A stretch of 64,000 nt of DNA, from contig JAXRKN010000028.1 of the NCBI GenBank assembly GCA_038502055.1, positions 310,001-374,000 of the forward strand, in the 5' to 3' direction. Shown here piece by piece: positions 15,001 through 30,000 of the stretch. A program made the position numbers and the translations under genes. Source of the stretch: Tanytarsus gracilentus (lineage: Eukaryota > Arthropoda > Insecta > Diptera > Chironomidae). The notes under the pieces were generated by a model. It saw nothing but the letters and a program-made list of their open reading frames with translations, was not told the DNA's origin and ran no database searches. Within the stretch, counting starts at the first letter, position 1. Every line of letters starts with the position of its first letter.

Positions 15001-18000
15001 ATTTAACTTTTAATGCAAATTTAAAAATTAAAAAACTCAATCGAAAAATTAATCACCTTAAAAAATGTTCAGAGAGAATTTTCTCGATTTTAATCCCGCA
15101 TTAAAATTTTCAATTAATTACCGTCACATTGTTCAAAGAGCTCCGCATGTGAGGTAAATCGATAATCGATACACATCGGAAAGAAAAAAATTAAATGCTC
15201 TAGTATGAAAAAAAGTTAGTCGAAGAAGAAGAAATTATTTGAGAAAGTTTTACGTAATAATCGCATTTAGCTCGACGATTCCGAAGTAGTCAGTAACTAA
15301 GCTAATAATAACAGGTGTAATACAACATGGCAAACTAATAATAGTTAACTCACCTGCATAAGTAAATAGCACATGATCACCATCGTGCTTTGTAAATCGC
15401 ATCCATAAGCACAATGTAAATTGGTCGAGTGTCTTCATTGAACTTGTATCATAGTTGATTGTCGCTTCATGATCAATTGCATATTTATCGAAGGCACAAG
15501 AGTCCTTTTCATGTGGAGATAAATGATGGATGAAGAATCACGAGGATTAAAGGAGAATCAGTTAGAAAGAAAAAGAAGATTTATTGATTTTTTTCTTTTC
15601 ATATGTGGGAAAATTTTAAAGTAAGATGGATGAATTGTTAGCACAAGAAAAATAGAGGAGAAATGATACCAAAAATCAAAGGAATGATAACTTTTTCAGT
15701 CACATTAAAATTTCATGGTTTGCAATAAAATTTTAAGTTCACTTCCTAGGAAATTCACTTTTAATTTTCAACTATTTTTATTCGCTTTAAAATTTCATGT
15801 TTTAAATTTTTTAACACACTTAAAAATTTGCAACCTTCACTTCTTTAAAGTTATCACTCCAGTTTTAATTCTTCCAAACCCATAAAAGAATGAGAAAGTG
15901 CGAATGAAAAATGAATGAAGCATCAAAAAAAGAGGAGCAAAAGTTCCACGAATGAGTGAATAAATGTGGAGAGCATGCGATGAGTAGGAGAAAGAAAAGC
16001 GTTCTTAGTAAAGAAAGATGAAAGTTACGATGAAGAAGAAAAATGTCACAAGCAAGTTTATATACTTGAGACTGAAGTGATGCAAGGGAGGACAATTTGT
16101 GTTTTTGGAGAAATTTTAAATAAAAATTTCACACAATTTATGTCCACAGCCAGAATTTTGAAGAAGACGCTTTACTTACATCATGAAAATTTCCATTAAA
16201 AATGCTACTCTCAAAATGCAATGCTTTTGAATATCTTCCATCATTTAAATGTCTAAGAGCACTTACATCCTGATGACTTTGAAAATGTTCGTTCTTATGA
16301 AAAGAGTCCACATAAATATCTACGTTGTCACTATTAAACAGTTCATTGCTAGATTTTCGCGTAATTGACGAAGCTTCACTGCCAAGTGGCGGATAACTTT
16401 GAGAGACAGAAAATGCTGATGGATGTGAGTGAATTGGCTTCCAACAGCTGATCGTAGGCACAAGTAATGTGACCAGCGCTAGCGTAAATTTTTTCATAAT
16501 TATTTAACTTAATATTTTTAACTCCGAATTGTTTGACTGCTCGATCGAAACTAAAATCTTAAATCTCGACTACGATTGTTGAGAGCTCTCTTTAGATGTG
16601 TCTATGAGCATTGTGTGCACTTTTTTTAGTGCGCGCCGAGCAACAACAAACGTAAAAAAATGAGTGAGTTAAATTTTAACTCGAGAGCTGAATGTTGCTG
16701 AATGCAAGGGTTGGAAATTTTAATAATTTAATTTTTTAAAAAAATTATTTTTATAACTTGAAAAGATTTTAAATTTTTAAAAATTTTAACGGCACCAAAA
16801 AAGTTTTTCACTCCCAGACAAAAGCAATTTTTTAAGGCAGCTTCTCTCTAAAGCGTTAAAAAAGAGAAATAAAAGCAAAAGTGAAATAAAATGCGCGGCA
16901 AGCATGCGAATAAGTTGTAAAGCGAGTTGTAAATTTTTTCTCTCTGACTCTCTCAATAGCGCCGTCATTTGACGTAATCGATATTAAAAAATGACTCGCT
17001 TGAATTATTTCTTATGAGTGAGGCTTTAATAAATTTTTATGGTGGTGAATGATGGATCTAGAATGATTTTGAGTTGTATTGAAGAAGACTTGTTGCTGAT
17101 CAATTAATATTCAAAAAATCTTCTTAAAATATTATTTTTTGTTGCTTGCAAAAATTAGCAAAAATATTTCAGAAGCTCAAAAAATTTCCAATGATTAAAA
17201 GCTAAAATAATAAATTTCTAAAATTACCATTTTCAATTGGCTTTTCCGTCGTGCACGCATATCGAATAATTTCGCATATTAAACTGTCAACGACTCAATT
17301 TTTGCATTTATCATTCATCTGCAATTCATGCTCCAATGACTATTAATGTGTGTTATGCACTCATACGATGCGAAGATGCTTTTATGTAATTAACATATTA
17401 TGCTGTTTTAGTTTTGCTGGCTGCTAATTTTGAGGATTTGTGAAATAATAAAATTGCATAGAGCAGCTAGCGTGAAATTGAAATTAGTATGAGAGAAAAT
17501 AATTAACATGAATAGAAACAAATGATTGAGTCAAGTTTTAATATGCAAAAGCTGTGCGGCAATGAAAAGTAACTGGGAAATTTCATTTCTTTGCCACCAG
17601 TTGCTTCCGCTTTAAGGACTTTAATATTTCCGTGTATTAATCACGAAAATCCGCCAGGTGCCTCCGTGCACACACAACTTAGTTCACACCCTATTTAAAT
17701 TATGCCTCTGAATTTGAATGTCGAATCAACAAAGCGAAAAAAATGGGCTTTCCGAAAGACTCTCTCATGGTTGTGCCAACAAAATCATTTAATCGCGATA
17801 AACACCTCAAAAAGTGATCAGCGTCAATTAACGCCGCAATTAATCGTGTCATTATACCATCACACTTTTGCCACAATTCTTCTTCGTGTTTGTTTCTCGG
17901 TTAGTAGATTAACAATAAATCAAATTAAAATAAGCAAGGGATGGAAAACATTTTACCAAATTTATTTAAAAAACTAAAGAATTTCATTCCCTTGTGCATA

Positions 18001-21000
18001 AAAAATTTCACGCTGCTTTTTCAAGCATTACATCATTAAAATAAATGCTCATATAAGTGCACGTTTCACGATAAACTCAACCATCACCTAAAGTGCCAAC
18101 AATTGACAATTGAAATGCAATTTAAACCGAATTAATTCGTAGAAAAAGAGAAAAATTAGTATGACAACAATTGCAATAAAAAAAAGTGCAATAGAAAAAT
18201 TGTCACGAAATAAAAGTGAATAATTGTGTAACGACAGTTATTCGCATGTCTGCATTGTATGTACGAACTTACATGTCCATTTGATGCTGATATCATCGCG
18301 GCAGTAAATCATGAAAACGGGCTTTAATTGCAGCATACCTAATTAACGCACGAAATAAAGTATTTTTTCCCTCTTGCGCACTCGAAGAATACGCAATTGA
18401 CCTTCAAACTTTCTTCATTCCGCTTTTTTTTATAGGTGTATGATGTTTTTTCCTTTTACGTGCAGCACTTAGTATGTCTTTAATTTCTTTTTTCCACGTT
18501 TATGGGAAAAATAATAAAATCGTAAACACGCAGTGTAAAAGTTGCAATTCACTTTTAAATCAGCAAGTGTTTGTTTTATTTGTTTGAAAATTTTGTAAAA
18601 AAAAATTAATTTGTTAATTATTTTAAATATTTCTGAGGTCTTGAAACTTTTGCTCAATCAATCAATTTTTAGTTCATAACTCATTTTTCGTTGAAAGCTA
18701 TAATTTTTAGGCGTTCTTTAATAATTTGCAACTCATATTATTTAAATTCCTGAAATGAAATCAAAACCAATGTTTAAAAGGGATTGTCAAGGTTCTTTTT
18801 ATTCTCGCATAAAATCACACGTGCTAAAATATTTCTTATTCCTCGAAAATTTTAATCATGCATGAAAAAAAATATCAAACTTGATTAATTTTCCTTCTGA
18901 CATTTAATGCCATTAATTATTTAGTCAGAATGTTTTGTCATGAGAAAATTAAAAATGAAAGCGACGCTAAACTTTAATGAGAGTAAATTATGCAATCGCA
19001 CAAATTTATTGTATAATTTACAAACTTGATACTTTTACAAGGATCGAAAAATTGTCATTTTCAGATCTGCACAAAAAAAAGGTTAATACACATGTCATGG
19101 CCAAATAAAGCTAAACAGGATCGAAATCTTTTATTTTTTTTGATCTCGCAACTAATTATTGTATTTTAAAAGTCATTGCACAGACTCGAATTCCTCTGTT
19201 CGATTATTCGCTTCACAATCTCGTCACTCACGTCATCAGTAGCCTAATTATTTCTACAGCAAAATTAAATTACCATTAAAATCTCCCACACACACACACG
19301 TATTCGTGCACAAAGCTTGAATAAAGATACTGTGGGCTACTTCTTGCCATGTCGGATGGATGACAAAAATTTTACAAAAAAAAAGTTGGAAATGTCTTAG
19401 TCAAGAAATAAAATTTTAAAATTTTTCAAAATATTTTTTTATATTTTCAAACTTTTTTAAATTTTTCAACTTTTCCCTCTGCTTGCATAGAAACACACAA
19501 ATTAGATTTCAATTAGTAAGCAAGATTGATTGAAGCCTCCGGATGATGTATTTTTTGTGTGTTGCGCGTGTTACGAAATTTCATCCCTCAAAGTCTAAAT
19601 AATTTTTTTTTTGTTTCATCGATTGCGCAAATATTTTTTTTATTGCCGGCCATAAAAGTCGCTCTCATTTCTCTCGTGACCGCCCGTGGAATATGCACGA
19701 GGTGCTTTTAATATTTCATAATATCTCGAGCGATTTACCCAATTTTTTATACGAGCACAAGAAAGCTACAAAAGTTGCATTGTGAAAGTGATTAATGAAA
19801 GTGATTTTTTTCGCGAATGAGTAAGGTGGACCGTTGGCACAATGCGATTGCTACCGGCAAATGTAGTAGCCGCACTTCACTTCCAATTCCTCGAGTTTGC
19901 GTAACATTTTGTCACTCGCCGGAGAAGGAAAGTCAATTTTTCGACAAAGACGTGAATCAGGTTGTCGATGCAATTTATCTTCTGTGCTTGAGCTAAAAAG
20001 ATTTTTTTTTATTTGAAGAGACAAAATTTTGTAAGCAGTGAAGAAAAGCTTTAAAATATTTGAACTTTAAAAAATCTAGAAAAATCTTTAAAGTCGCTAA
20101 AAAGAATAATTTAAAAATAATTGTGTCATAAGTTTACTTTAACTCTCATTTTTCCCAGCGAACATATGCTGCGCGAATATTTACGATCATGCCATTACTA
20201 CTATCACAATTTTATCGATTTCCAATTTGCCATTTTTCAACCTTTATCAACTTTTTTCTCTCTCTTTCTCCAACAGACTGGAAAAGCTCCTTATTATGTC
20301 GGTGCTGCACAAACATTGCCTCGAGGGCATGTTTATTCTGATCAATCGAAAGGTTCAATAGGTATGTTATGAGTTCGCGTATGCCTTATGAGATTTTGTT
20401 TGTTGATTTTCACACTGAATTTGATTAAAGAATTTGAGAATAAAATTTTTATGAGAGCTTTTAAAAAATCAATTTAAATGTTTTGTAGGTTCCACATAAT
20501 AATTTTACTAGCTGTATAAACTTAAAAATGTTTAATTTCCTCAATAAAATTTTAAACATACAAAGCCCATAATTTAAAATCTTTACATAATCTAAAACCT
20601 TTTCGCTGTTTCACAGGTGTGCCCGCAAAGCCAATCAGATCGTATGGAAGTAGAGGGAGTATGCAATTTTCATATCCCTCAGATCAGCTTTACAGTATTC
20701 CGGGTAAAATTTTTGTTTAATCTTTTCTTGTGTAACGTCAGTTCACGCGTGTAAATTTTTCTCTCGATTTTCAAGATGGTTACATGAGTTCTCCTGAGCG
20801 TGGCACGAGAGCATACGAGGAGCCTTATTATACGCAATATGGTACGCGTGGCAGCAGCGTGACGCCGATAATTGATGAAGAACAAAGGTAAATAAATTTA
20901 TTTTTCGTGTAATAGAGAAGCATTTTAATAAATTTCCTCTCACAATATAGCGATTCAATGCTGATAGACGATCAATATGCATTGTATGGCGGTATGAAGC

Positions 21001-24000
21001 GAATTTCACGAAATCCCAATCAGATGTTCGATCCAACAAGGTGAGAAGTTTTTTTGTCATCATCGTTGACTTAAAAAAAGTGAAGAAATTATTTTTTAAT
21101 TTGTAACAAAATTTTGGAAAGTTGAAATTTTATTCCTAACATTTTAAAACTTAAATTTAAAAGTCAAGTTCTCAATTTCTACTAAATAAATTAAATTTTA
21201 ATCTAGCTATTAAATAAATTACTCAAAGTGCTGCAACTTAACATAGCCCTCCGCTATAGAAATCATTGCATTATACATATCGCCATCCAATCCAAACGAT
21301 TCACTGTAAAGCGATGAAATTGTGTCATTGTGATTGTCAGACGAGAGTAAAACATTTCGTTTTCGTCTCCGTCCGAAGCTAATTGGGCGTCGTCTTCTTC
21401 TCAATGGAACAGATCCAGGATTGTTTAATGTTGATCCACTCTGCATTGGCATGTTGGCATTGGTGTGCATTAAGAGAGTCGTTCCTGCGAGAAAATGTAT
21501 TTTTTTTTGGCATAGTTTCATTAAATTTATCACGCATCCATTTATCATTTTGAAAAACCACACTATAGACTCACCTTTGCTCTTAATGGCCTGAACAATC
21601 ATGCACAAAAGATAGCCGGCAAATGCGAGGAATGCGAGTGCGGTGACACTAATTTGAAAGAAAGTCTGAATTTTGCTCGGCTTCGTGTTCCATGGACCTT
21701 CTAAATCACTATAGCCCGATTTCCTAATGATATTAAAAAAACACACAGCAATAAATCTTCATGTTTTCCTCATCATCTAATTTTAATTAACCTATTTAAA
21801 GTCGACTGCTGCTGCGGTGACTGATTAATATTAATTAGAGGCATTGCACTACTCCGCACTCGACCACTACCAAGTTCATGGTGTACTGTATCATCATTGA
21901 TTATTCGACTTTCCAGGGTTGTTCCGGTAGTGGTGTCGATTGGTTCGTAGTTATGATTTTGATGCACTTGCCGACTCGCTTGCTGAATTTCATCGATTGA
22001 TTTTTTCACTTTTAACAATTGCTCGAGTGGCATTTCACTTAGAAAAAGTAAATCGCGTTGCGCAAAGTTCAACGACTGCTGCTCGCTGTGGGCATTTGTA
22101 GCATTTTTTTGGTCACTCGCGGCATTGGCAATGAAGTTAAAAATTAAAAAGTTCAACAGCAAAAACTTCCACATTTTTTTTATAAAAATAAATTTCTTCA
22201 TCAATCTTTATTTACTTGTTCATTGTCACGCGCTTAAAACTAAACTGAATATGACAAGAAGCTTTCATTTCTTAACTCATCAGCGTGAGAGCATAAGAGC
22301 ATATCCGAAAAACATATGCATGAGATAGAACGAGAGGGAAATGATGGGAGAAAATTATGATAATTTCTAGATGAAAGCATTGTGAAATTACTTTTTTAGA
22401 AAAGAAGAAGAAAAAGAAATAAATTTCTCTGAAACTGTCATTTGGCGTAAGTGAGTGATAGTCTAAGCTTCATTAAAACTTACAATTTAATTTTGGGGAT
22501 TTTCTTTAATGCTTGGTATTATTTTATAAAATATTTCAAAATTTAACAAGATTAAAAAAAGTTTTAAATTTTCGGCAAATCACTCAAAAATTTTACAAAG
22601 TTCAGATTTTGATTAATTTTTAATTTTTTTATAAATCCCTCTCTCGAATCCTCAAATGAATTTAATTCCCTCACATAAAATCCCATCACGTAAATTGGAT
22701 GTATATATGGCGCTGAATTGCCGTTAAATTCACATTTTCATTTCACGACAATTGCTTTCCATTCCATCAAATTTCCATATGAAATCTCACATGGTGCATT
22801 GAAGAAAGTAATCCTGATGAGTTTTCTTCTCTCTAGATCATGTCAAAAATTATTCATCTAATTATTTTAACAAATTTTATGCGTCATGATGCAGAAACAT
22901 TTCTTGATTTCATTTTATGACGGAAAGTAAAAAAATTGCATTTCGGAAGAGATGTAAAAAGAAAATTTCATGCTTTAAAGCATTTTATTTAATTTTTTTT
23001 CTTGAATTTTTTCTTTTATTGCAGACCGGAAGATTTACATCGCATTCGTGTGGAACAAATGGAACGTCAACTGGCAAACTTGACGGGTTTGGTACAGAAG
23101 GCTTTGGTTCACAATCCACAAATTGGTCCCGCAGTCCAGCAGCAGCAGCAGCCATACATCTCTAACGTCTCCAATGCTGGACCGTATCGAAATGGTGAGT
23201 TGGTCACATAAACCATGCCATATGTGCGACGTAGATAAATAAAATTTTACGAAATTTACTTCGGCGAGAGAGAATAAGCAAGCAAAAAAGTATCCGAGGG
23301 GTTGGACACGTGGCTTCGTTGAAATTTAATGTGTAAAAAATTAGAAATATTAGTGTCCAACCCTTGCGGTAAAAATCAATTTCAGCGAGTTGTTGAGAGA
23401 GCCTCTGAAAAAGTGCTGCAAAAAATAAATCGAAAGCTTTCATGTTTGTGTTTTAGATTTTATATTTTTTTGCCATTAGAGATAGACACCAACCGTAAAA
23501 TTTGACAATTGTTTGAATGAAAACTTTTTATTTTTTAACTGTAGAAATTGAGAAAAAAGAGGGGAAATAAATTATTTACAGAGCTTTACACTGTGCACTG
23601 ATATGGGAGTTGATTGAATTTATTTTTTGTTAAAAATCTGATCGAGTTAAAATAATTATGTGATTATAATTCTAGGGGTGGAAATTTATCCCAGTAACAA
23701 ATTTTCAAATTTTTTTTTCATAAAATCGTTTTGCTTTCTATAATCTGAACAAACAGCTTTTTCTATTTTTTCTTAAAAATCACATTCAATTTACAAATCA
23801 AATAAACCAAATTTTCCATCAAGCTCAAGCCAGAGGTAAATTCAACACATTTCTCACTGGGATTTACACTAAAATGTTTGTTCAATTGATTGTTGATTCG
23901 CATCAATTTCCACGCTGTGCTTCATATCAATTCTCTCTCTTTCGATCCCAAATTGCACACATACATTCCGAAAGATATTCGAGATTCATCATCACATCGA

Positions 24001-27000
24001 AAAATTCTTCTTCTCCGTCGATAGATGTGTGCAAACAGTTAGATGGATGTCGTTTACATAATGGAATGAATTTAAGATGATGAAGTATGAGAAACGAGAG
24101 AATTGAGTTTGAGTTGCAAAGTGGAAATTAAAAGCAGGGATGAACATTGAATTTTCACTTATCATTAAAAAATATTTAGTTCAAATTTATACAAAATTAT
24201 TCAAAGTGTTCACCCCTTGACATAAAAAAGCTTTTAAAGCACGAGAGGTGAAAATTTCCCCCAAGCTGTGTGTGTGTGTGTTAATTTAATTATAACTCAA
24301 CGAAATTAAACAAGCTCGCTTGATTATTGAATGAAAAAATATCGAAGAGCTCACGTCGAGGTATTGCAAGCAGTAAGAGTTAATTAATTTACTTTGTGCG
24401 CCTCCCTCACGTTGCTCCACGCGAAAAGTTTTTAAAGAGAATTTTTGTTGACTGAAATTTTTCTTTTTTCTCGCTTTTGAATTTTTTTTGATTTTAACTC
24501 ATCACATTTGAATGATGGTGATAAAGCTAACAGTACTATGGACGATATGTATGTGAGAGAAAAACCACCAAAATTAGGAAAATCTTCATGTCGTAAGTCA
24601 TCTCTCATGTTTTCTTTTTTAACATTGACCATTTTTATGCTTCCTGAATTTGTTTACAATTTTTTTGATCTCCTCTCCTCGCCTTCACAAACAACCCCAA
24701 AAATTTTTTAAAGCTTTTTTGTGTTCACTTTATTTTTGTGTTGAGAAAAATATTTTTCAAGTAGATTGATAAAATGTGTTGGAATGCCATAAATGTAATT
24801 GGATGAAATTATTATCTTTTATGTCACTCTGTGGTGAGATATTTTTTATGTTGTGTGTTTTTGTTCATAAATTTCTTGTAAATATTTTAAGAAAAAAATG
24901 AACAAAAATTTTGTCGACTTTAACAAAGTTTTTAATGGAAATAAAAATCTTTGTTGAATGTTGACAAAGTTCAAAAAAATTTAATTTCTGCTTGCTTCTT
25001 CTAAACCCTCAAAAAAATATAATAAAATAAATAAATAAAAATAAATTGGATAAAAAAGAAATAAAATAATTAATTATAAAAACCATAATAAATTCAATTA
25101 TCTCCAAAAACCCTAAAAAAAGCCCTCGTAAGAACCGAAATGATTTTCTTTTTTATTATTTTTGCATTTATCTCCTTGCAAATCTCTCAATTCTTTCCCT
25201 TCACTCACTCCTCCAACAAGATTATTTCTTTTTTCTCTGCCTCCGACTTTATTACTGAGAAAATGTATATTAACATGGCATAAATCGCATTTTTCTCTTG
25301 TCCTCTTTAATTTCAGATAAATCAGTCTCATTTGAGAAGTCGGTATCATTCAGTGACGACATACAAGGCGTTCCGAAGGCTCACAGTCCACAGCATATGG
25401 GTAAATCTTTATCATTAAAAATAACGTCAGTGTGATTTATCGCTCGCACTTTTCTCCTTCTGCTATGTTGCTGTAACTGCTTGTGTGCTTATGCCGGCTT
25501 GAAAGAGTTTATTTTTATTCTCGCGCCCTTTTCACTCTTTTTTTATCATTTTCATCTTCTGCAAAGATTTTTTTTATCGATTAAGTGAAGAATGGAGAAA
25601 AAAGGCTTAAGAGAGCTCTTCATGGCGCATAATTTATACTTTAAATTATTTTTTGGGTGTAAATAAATGCCGAGAAAGAAATATAACACGAGAGAGAATT
25701 GTGTCAGTTAATTATTGTCCTTTTACACTTTTTTATCTCTTCTTCTACATCTTTAACTTAATACTGTAAATATTTTATATTTCATAAGTTAATGCTTGTG
25801 TAAGTGAAATGTAATCTTTTTTAAGGTTGAGGTGCATAAGTTGGAAATAAAAATAATTATTTTAAAAACTTATTTTTAACTTGATAAAATTTATTGTGAA
25901 AAAATTTAAAAAATTACTAGTAAATTCCTCAACCCTAAATGAGTTAAATTAATGACTTAATTTTAATGCTAATGTTTAAGTTTCTTATTGACACCATGAA
26001 TCAATTCCGCACTCGTATTAAACACACACGAACGTTAATGAAAATATTATGTTTATTTGTAATTTATATTTTATAATTTATACATACACAAAACACATTT
26101 AAATATGAACATGGATGCTATTTATTATTTATTTTATGTCCTCAATAAATTTCATTTTATTTTGAATGCAAACAAAAAGTTTTTTCTCTTAATATTTTAT
26201 GCATGTTGAAGCTTTTTTTATTCGCTAGTGTCCGCTGATGACTTAATATGGATACTAAGTGATGGATGTGATCGGATTAAACTGAATTTTAGTTTGAAAA
26301 CTGTGCAAACATAAACTCTAAAATATTTCAACATCATAATCTGCTCCATCCATGGCTTAAAGCTCTTCCGAGAAAATTTTCCTCATTTCCATTTTCAGTG
26401 TTCTAAAACTTTATTTACACTTTTCATTGCGAATGAGAGTTTAACTAATTTTTACTAACATTGAAACAATTTTTGATGATAGCTGACACAAAACCTCCTA
26501 AGCCTGCAATCAAATCATCGACATTGCCTCGTACTTCTTCGCAAGGTAAAGTGACTTTCATCCCATGCTCTCTCCCAAAAAAAATAATTAAAATCAGCCC
26601 AAAAAGTTACACAAATTTCTTCTATTTAAATATAGAACGTGATCGCCTGAAGCCGGCACCGCCGTTGAAACAAAATTCACTTTCAAATCAATATCAGCAT
26701 CTGACTTTGGCACCTGAAGTCTACAATCACTTACGTGGACTACAGAAAAAAACCAAGGATTTGAAGTCGGAGGTGAAAACTTTGCGGCGTCTCGCACAAT
26801 CACAAGCGATTGCTGTCAGAGAGGACATTAAAGACACATTTATGCGAATAAGAGCAACTCTTCTTGCGACAAATGGCACGCACTGGGGTCAAAATGATCA
26901 GGAACGAGTAAGTTGAAGGTTTTTTTGTGTCACTGTTTTTTTTCTGAGGTCAGATGAAGAACAAATTTCAAAAAATTATTTTTCTATTTTTAACCTCAAT

Positions 27001-30000
27001 AGACTCGAATTTCGCGCGAAGAAGAAATTTACAAGCAAGAAGTCATTCGACTCGAAAAGGATTTGGCCGACTTAGAAGGTTCCGTTGAAGTTCTCCGCGG
27101 CGAAGTAATAAATCGAAGGACACGTGTAAATATGGCGGCTGTCGAAGACATGGCACTTATATTGAGTCGTGCTAGGTAAAGAGTAAAAGAAAGTTTTTAT
27201 CTAATTAATGGACATCGCAAATTTTATCTCATCCCAACCATTAGCAAAACTGTTGCCGAACTCAAAATGCGATTTCCAAGCTTACAGCAAAACTTGCGTA
27301 ACATTTTATCAACTGAAATGGATCGAGTTTGTCGCGAGGAAAAGTTTTTGAAAGACGAACCGGATCGACTTGAAATTGCTTTGAGAAGATGTAAGAAGTT
27401 GACGGGAACGCTGGTTACGCTCAAGAGGTGAATAAAAAAAAATTACTGTACCCGCTCGTTTCTGAGAAGTTTATTAAAAATATGAAAAAAATTCAACAAG
27501 AGTTTTCTCAAAAGTATCATAAATTAAGCTAAACAACCTCTAATTTCCCTAAACAGACTCGCGAGTGTTCAAGAGCAACGCACTTGTGATCCAGCCGCAA
27601 TCTTAACTGAAGAGTCTTCACCGCGCTCTGCATCGGAGACGACGAATAACACTAATAAGGTGAGAACTTTAATTTTCCCCGCTGATTTTTTAAACAACCA
27701 AATAAAAATACTTTAAAAGGAAGCAAAAAGCATCAATTAAATGAGTGACTTAAAAATTAATGCAATACTAACAAATTTTCTTTTTTTTTTTTTTTTTTTT
27801 ATTAAATATTTTCCTTCGCCTGGGTTCTCGCCGTCTTCCCTCCACAAATTTTCTTGACACCTCAAAGTGGCCAAAATTTATTGATTTGATTTTTCAATTT
27901 TTAACCGAATTAAAGAATCCAAAAATATTTTATAAGTTTTATCCTCATGAAAATTTTGAGTTGTTCATAACAAAATTCCTCTTATGATTTTCCAAATAGA
28001 GATTTCCAATTAGATGAAATGTGTGTGCGTGTGCTGCAATTAAATCAAATTAAAAACTTTTAGGAAATTTTCAGTAGAAAAATATTTTTTTCACTGTAAA
28101 AACTTTTTTATTTAAGTTCAAAAAAACTCCCAAAGTGCTCATTTCGGGACTTTTGATGCTACTAAAGAGCAAAACAAACATTTTGAATTTCTATGAAATT
28201 ATGATTGAGAGCAAAAACATTTATGAAAAGGAAACAAATTGAAGTGAACGAGTTTTTGATTTAAAGGAAATTGTTAAAAGCCGAAATGAGCTTTGGTGGC
28301 TTCGTTGTTGAAGAATGACTGAATCTGCTTAATAAAATTCGATTCAGTTAAAACTTTTTATTAAAATTCGAGTGATTTTTATAAAAAATTAATAAACTTA
28401 AATCTTAAAAGTCAACTTAAATCCAAACGATAAAAAACAAATCAGTTTTAACCCTCCCGTTCATGATTGATGACGGTTAATTCTGATCTGAAGTGCAATT
28501 ATTATCTGTCACAATCAATTCACTCCTTGAACTTCTTTTCCCCCAAACCAACATGCTCACACACCACATCCAACCCTTTAAAAATCTCTTTAGATTGAAC
28601 TGAAACTCTTCTCTATCCATTCTCTTCACATTACAGTTCAACTGGCGATGGTCTGCGAATTTCAAAGAGGCGATACAAGAGTAATTTTTCACTAGATACA
28701 AACACACTCAAAAAAATGCGTAGTGTTTTATAAAAATTGAATCAGGATCGAAATCAGATTTTTGTACATTTTTTTTAAACTGAAACACAATCAAAGTTCC
28801 TCGTGGCAATAAATCTAAAAGCCTTGCAGTACCCACAAAAAAAATAATTTATTTATTTTACTAAAAATAACACAAATTTCAAACACGTCGAACTATTCCG
28901 CGAGTGTTGTTCGGTCTATCGAAAAATAAACGTGATAAATGTAATTTTGTCTTCATTTCTTCTTATTTTTTTCTCTCTAAAATATTTTTCAACTCTTTCG
29001 TTGTCAAGGGATGAAAAGTATAAAAATTAATTTCTTAAACTCTTAATTACCAGCTTAATTTCATCCCTCGACAGCATTTCTATTTTTATAAATTAATTGT
29101 CTTTTTTTAATTATCTCACATCGCAATTAATCAATCGAAAAAAAAGAGAAAGATTTTTTATGACTGATTGGAAATGTCTATAAATGTTTGAACTCATTTT
29201 CATCTCTCACAAATCACAATCACACACGATGCTGTTCTTTTTTGTCTATATTTTCTTGTTTCTAATCCTTTTTCTTATAAACTCGATGGAGATTAACGTG
29301 ATGAGTTTTGTTTTGAGAAGCAGACGTTGAATTATTGGCAGCCAGAAGTTTTATCTATCGGGCACTCACATGTTAACTCACACAATTGGCATTTTTGAAC
29401 TTTAACATTTTTTTTGTGATATTCGAACTTTTTTTTGGCACAAAAGTTTCTTTTTATCTTCTCACTTTCAACTCGGTTTTTTTAAACATTTTCTTCTTCC
29501 TCTCCTCAAAGTCCAAATTGTAAACTTTTTGTAACCTCCATGTGAAAAAAAATGTTGAAAACTTCCATGCACGTCCTCCACGCCCAAAAAAAGCATCAAA
29601 TCCTCCCTTTATGCTTTCCTAATCATTCTTGATAAACATCATTGATGGAAAAAAATGAGAAAGTCAATTAAAAGTTTTCAGACGACCCTCACAATCGGGT
29701 TCGGTTCAAAAGATAGCAAAAAAGAAAAATTTATGTTCAACTTTTTTTAATGTGTGTCAATTTATTTTATATTTTTTTGCCCATTATTTTCTAAACCTTA
29801 TGATTTCAGACAATTTTTCAGTTCAAAGAAACCCCACCGACACCTCCGCCATTACCATCTCCACCACCAGACCAGTCTCAGATAGTAAGGTTAAAAAAAG
29901 GTCAATTAATTGGCCATGAATAGAAAAAATACGAAATTAATAATTGACTAATTTAGTATAACTTATGGTAGTTGTAACAAGATGTGATAAATTAACAAAA

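Larger units (their letters stand above)
23195..24526. other. Intron of the AIP3-domain gene with two short inverted repeats
   Basis: Noncoding AT-rich DNA. It contains the inverted repeats at 23296-23367 and 24135-24219 described separately. The open frame 23874-24080 has no splice support. Nothing else is seen. Confidence 0.5.

Noticed and set aside
17702..17977. 91-codon plus-strand frame
   Set aside because: AT-rich intronic sequence without family resemblance. No phase-compatible splice sites are used, and neighbouring exons join without it.
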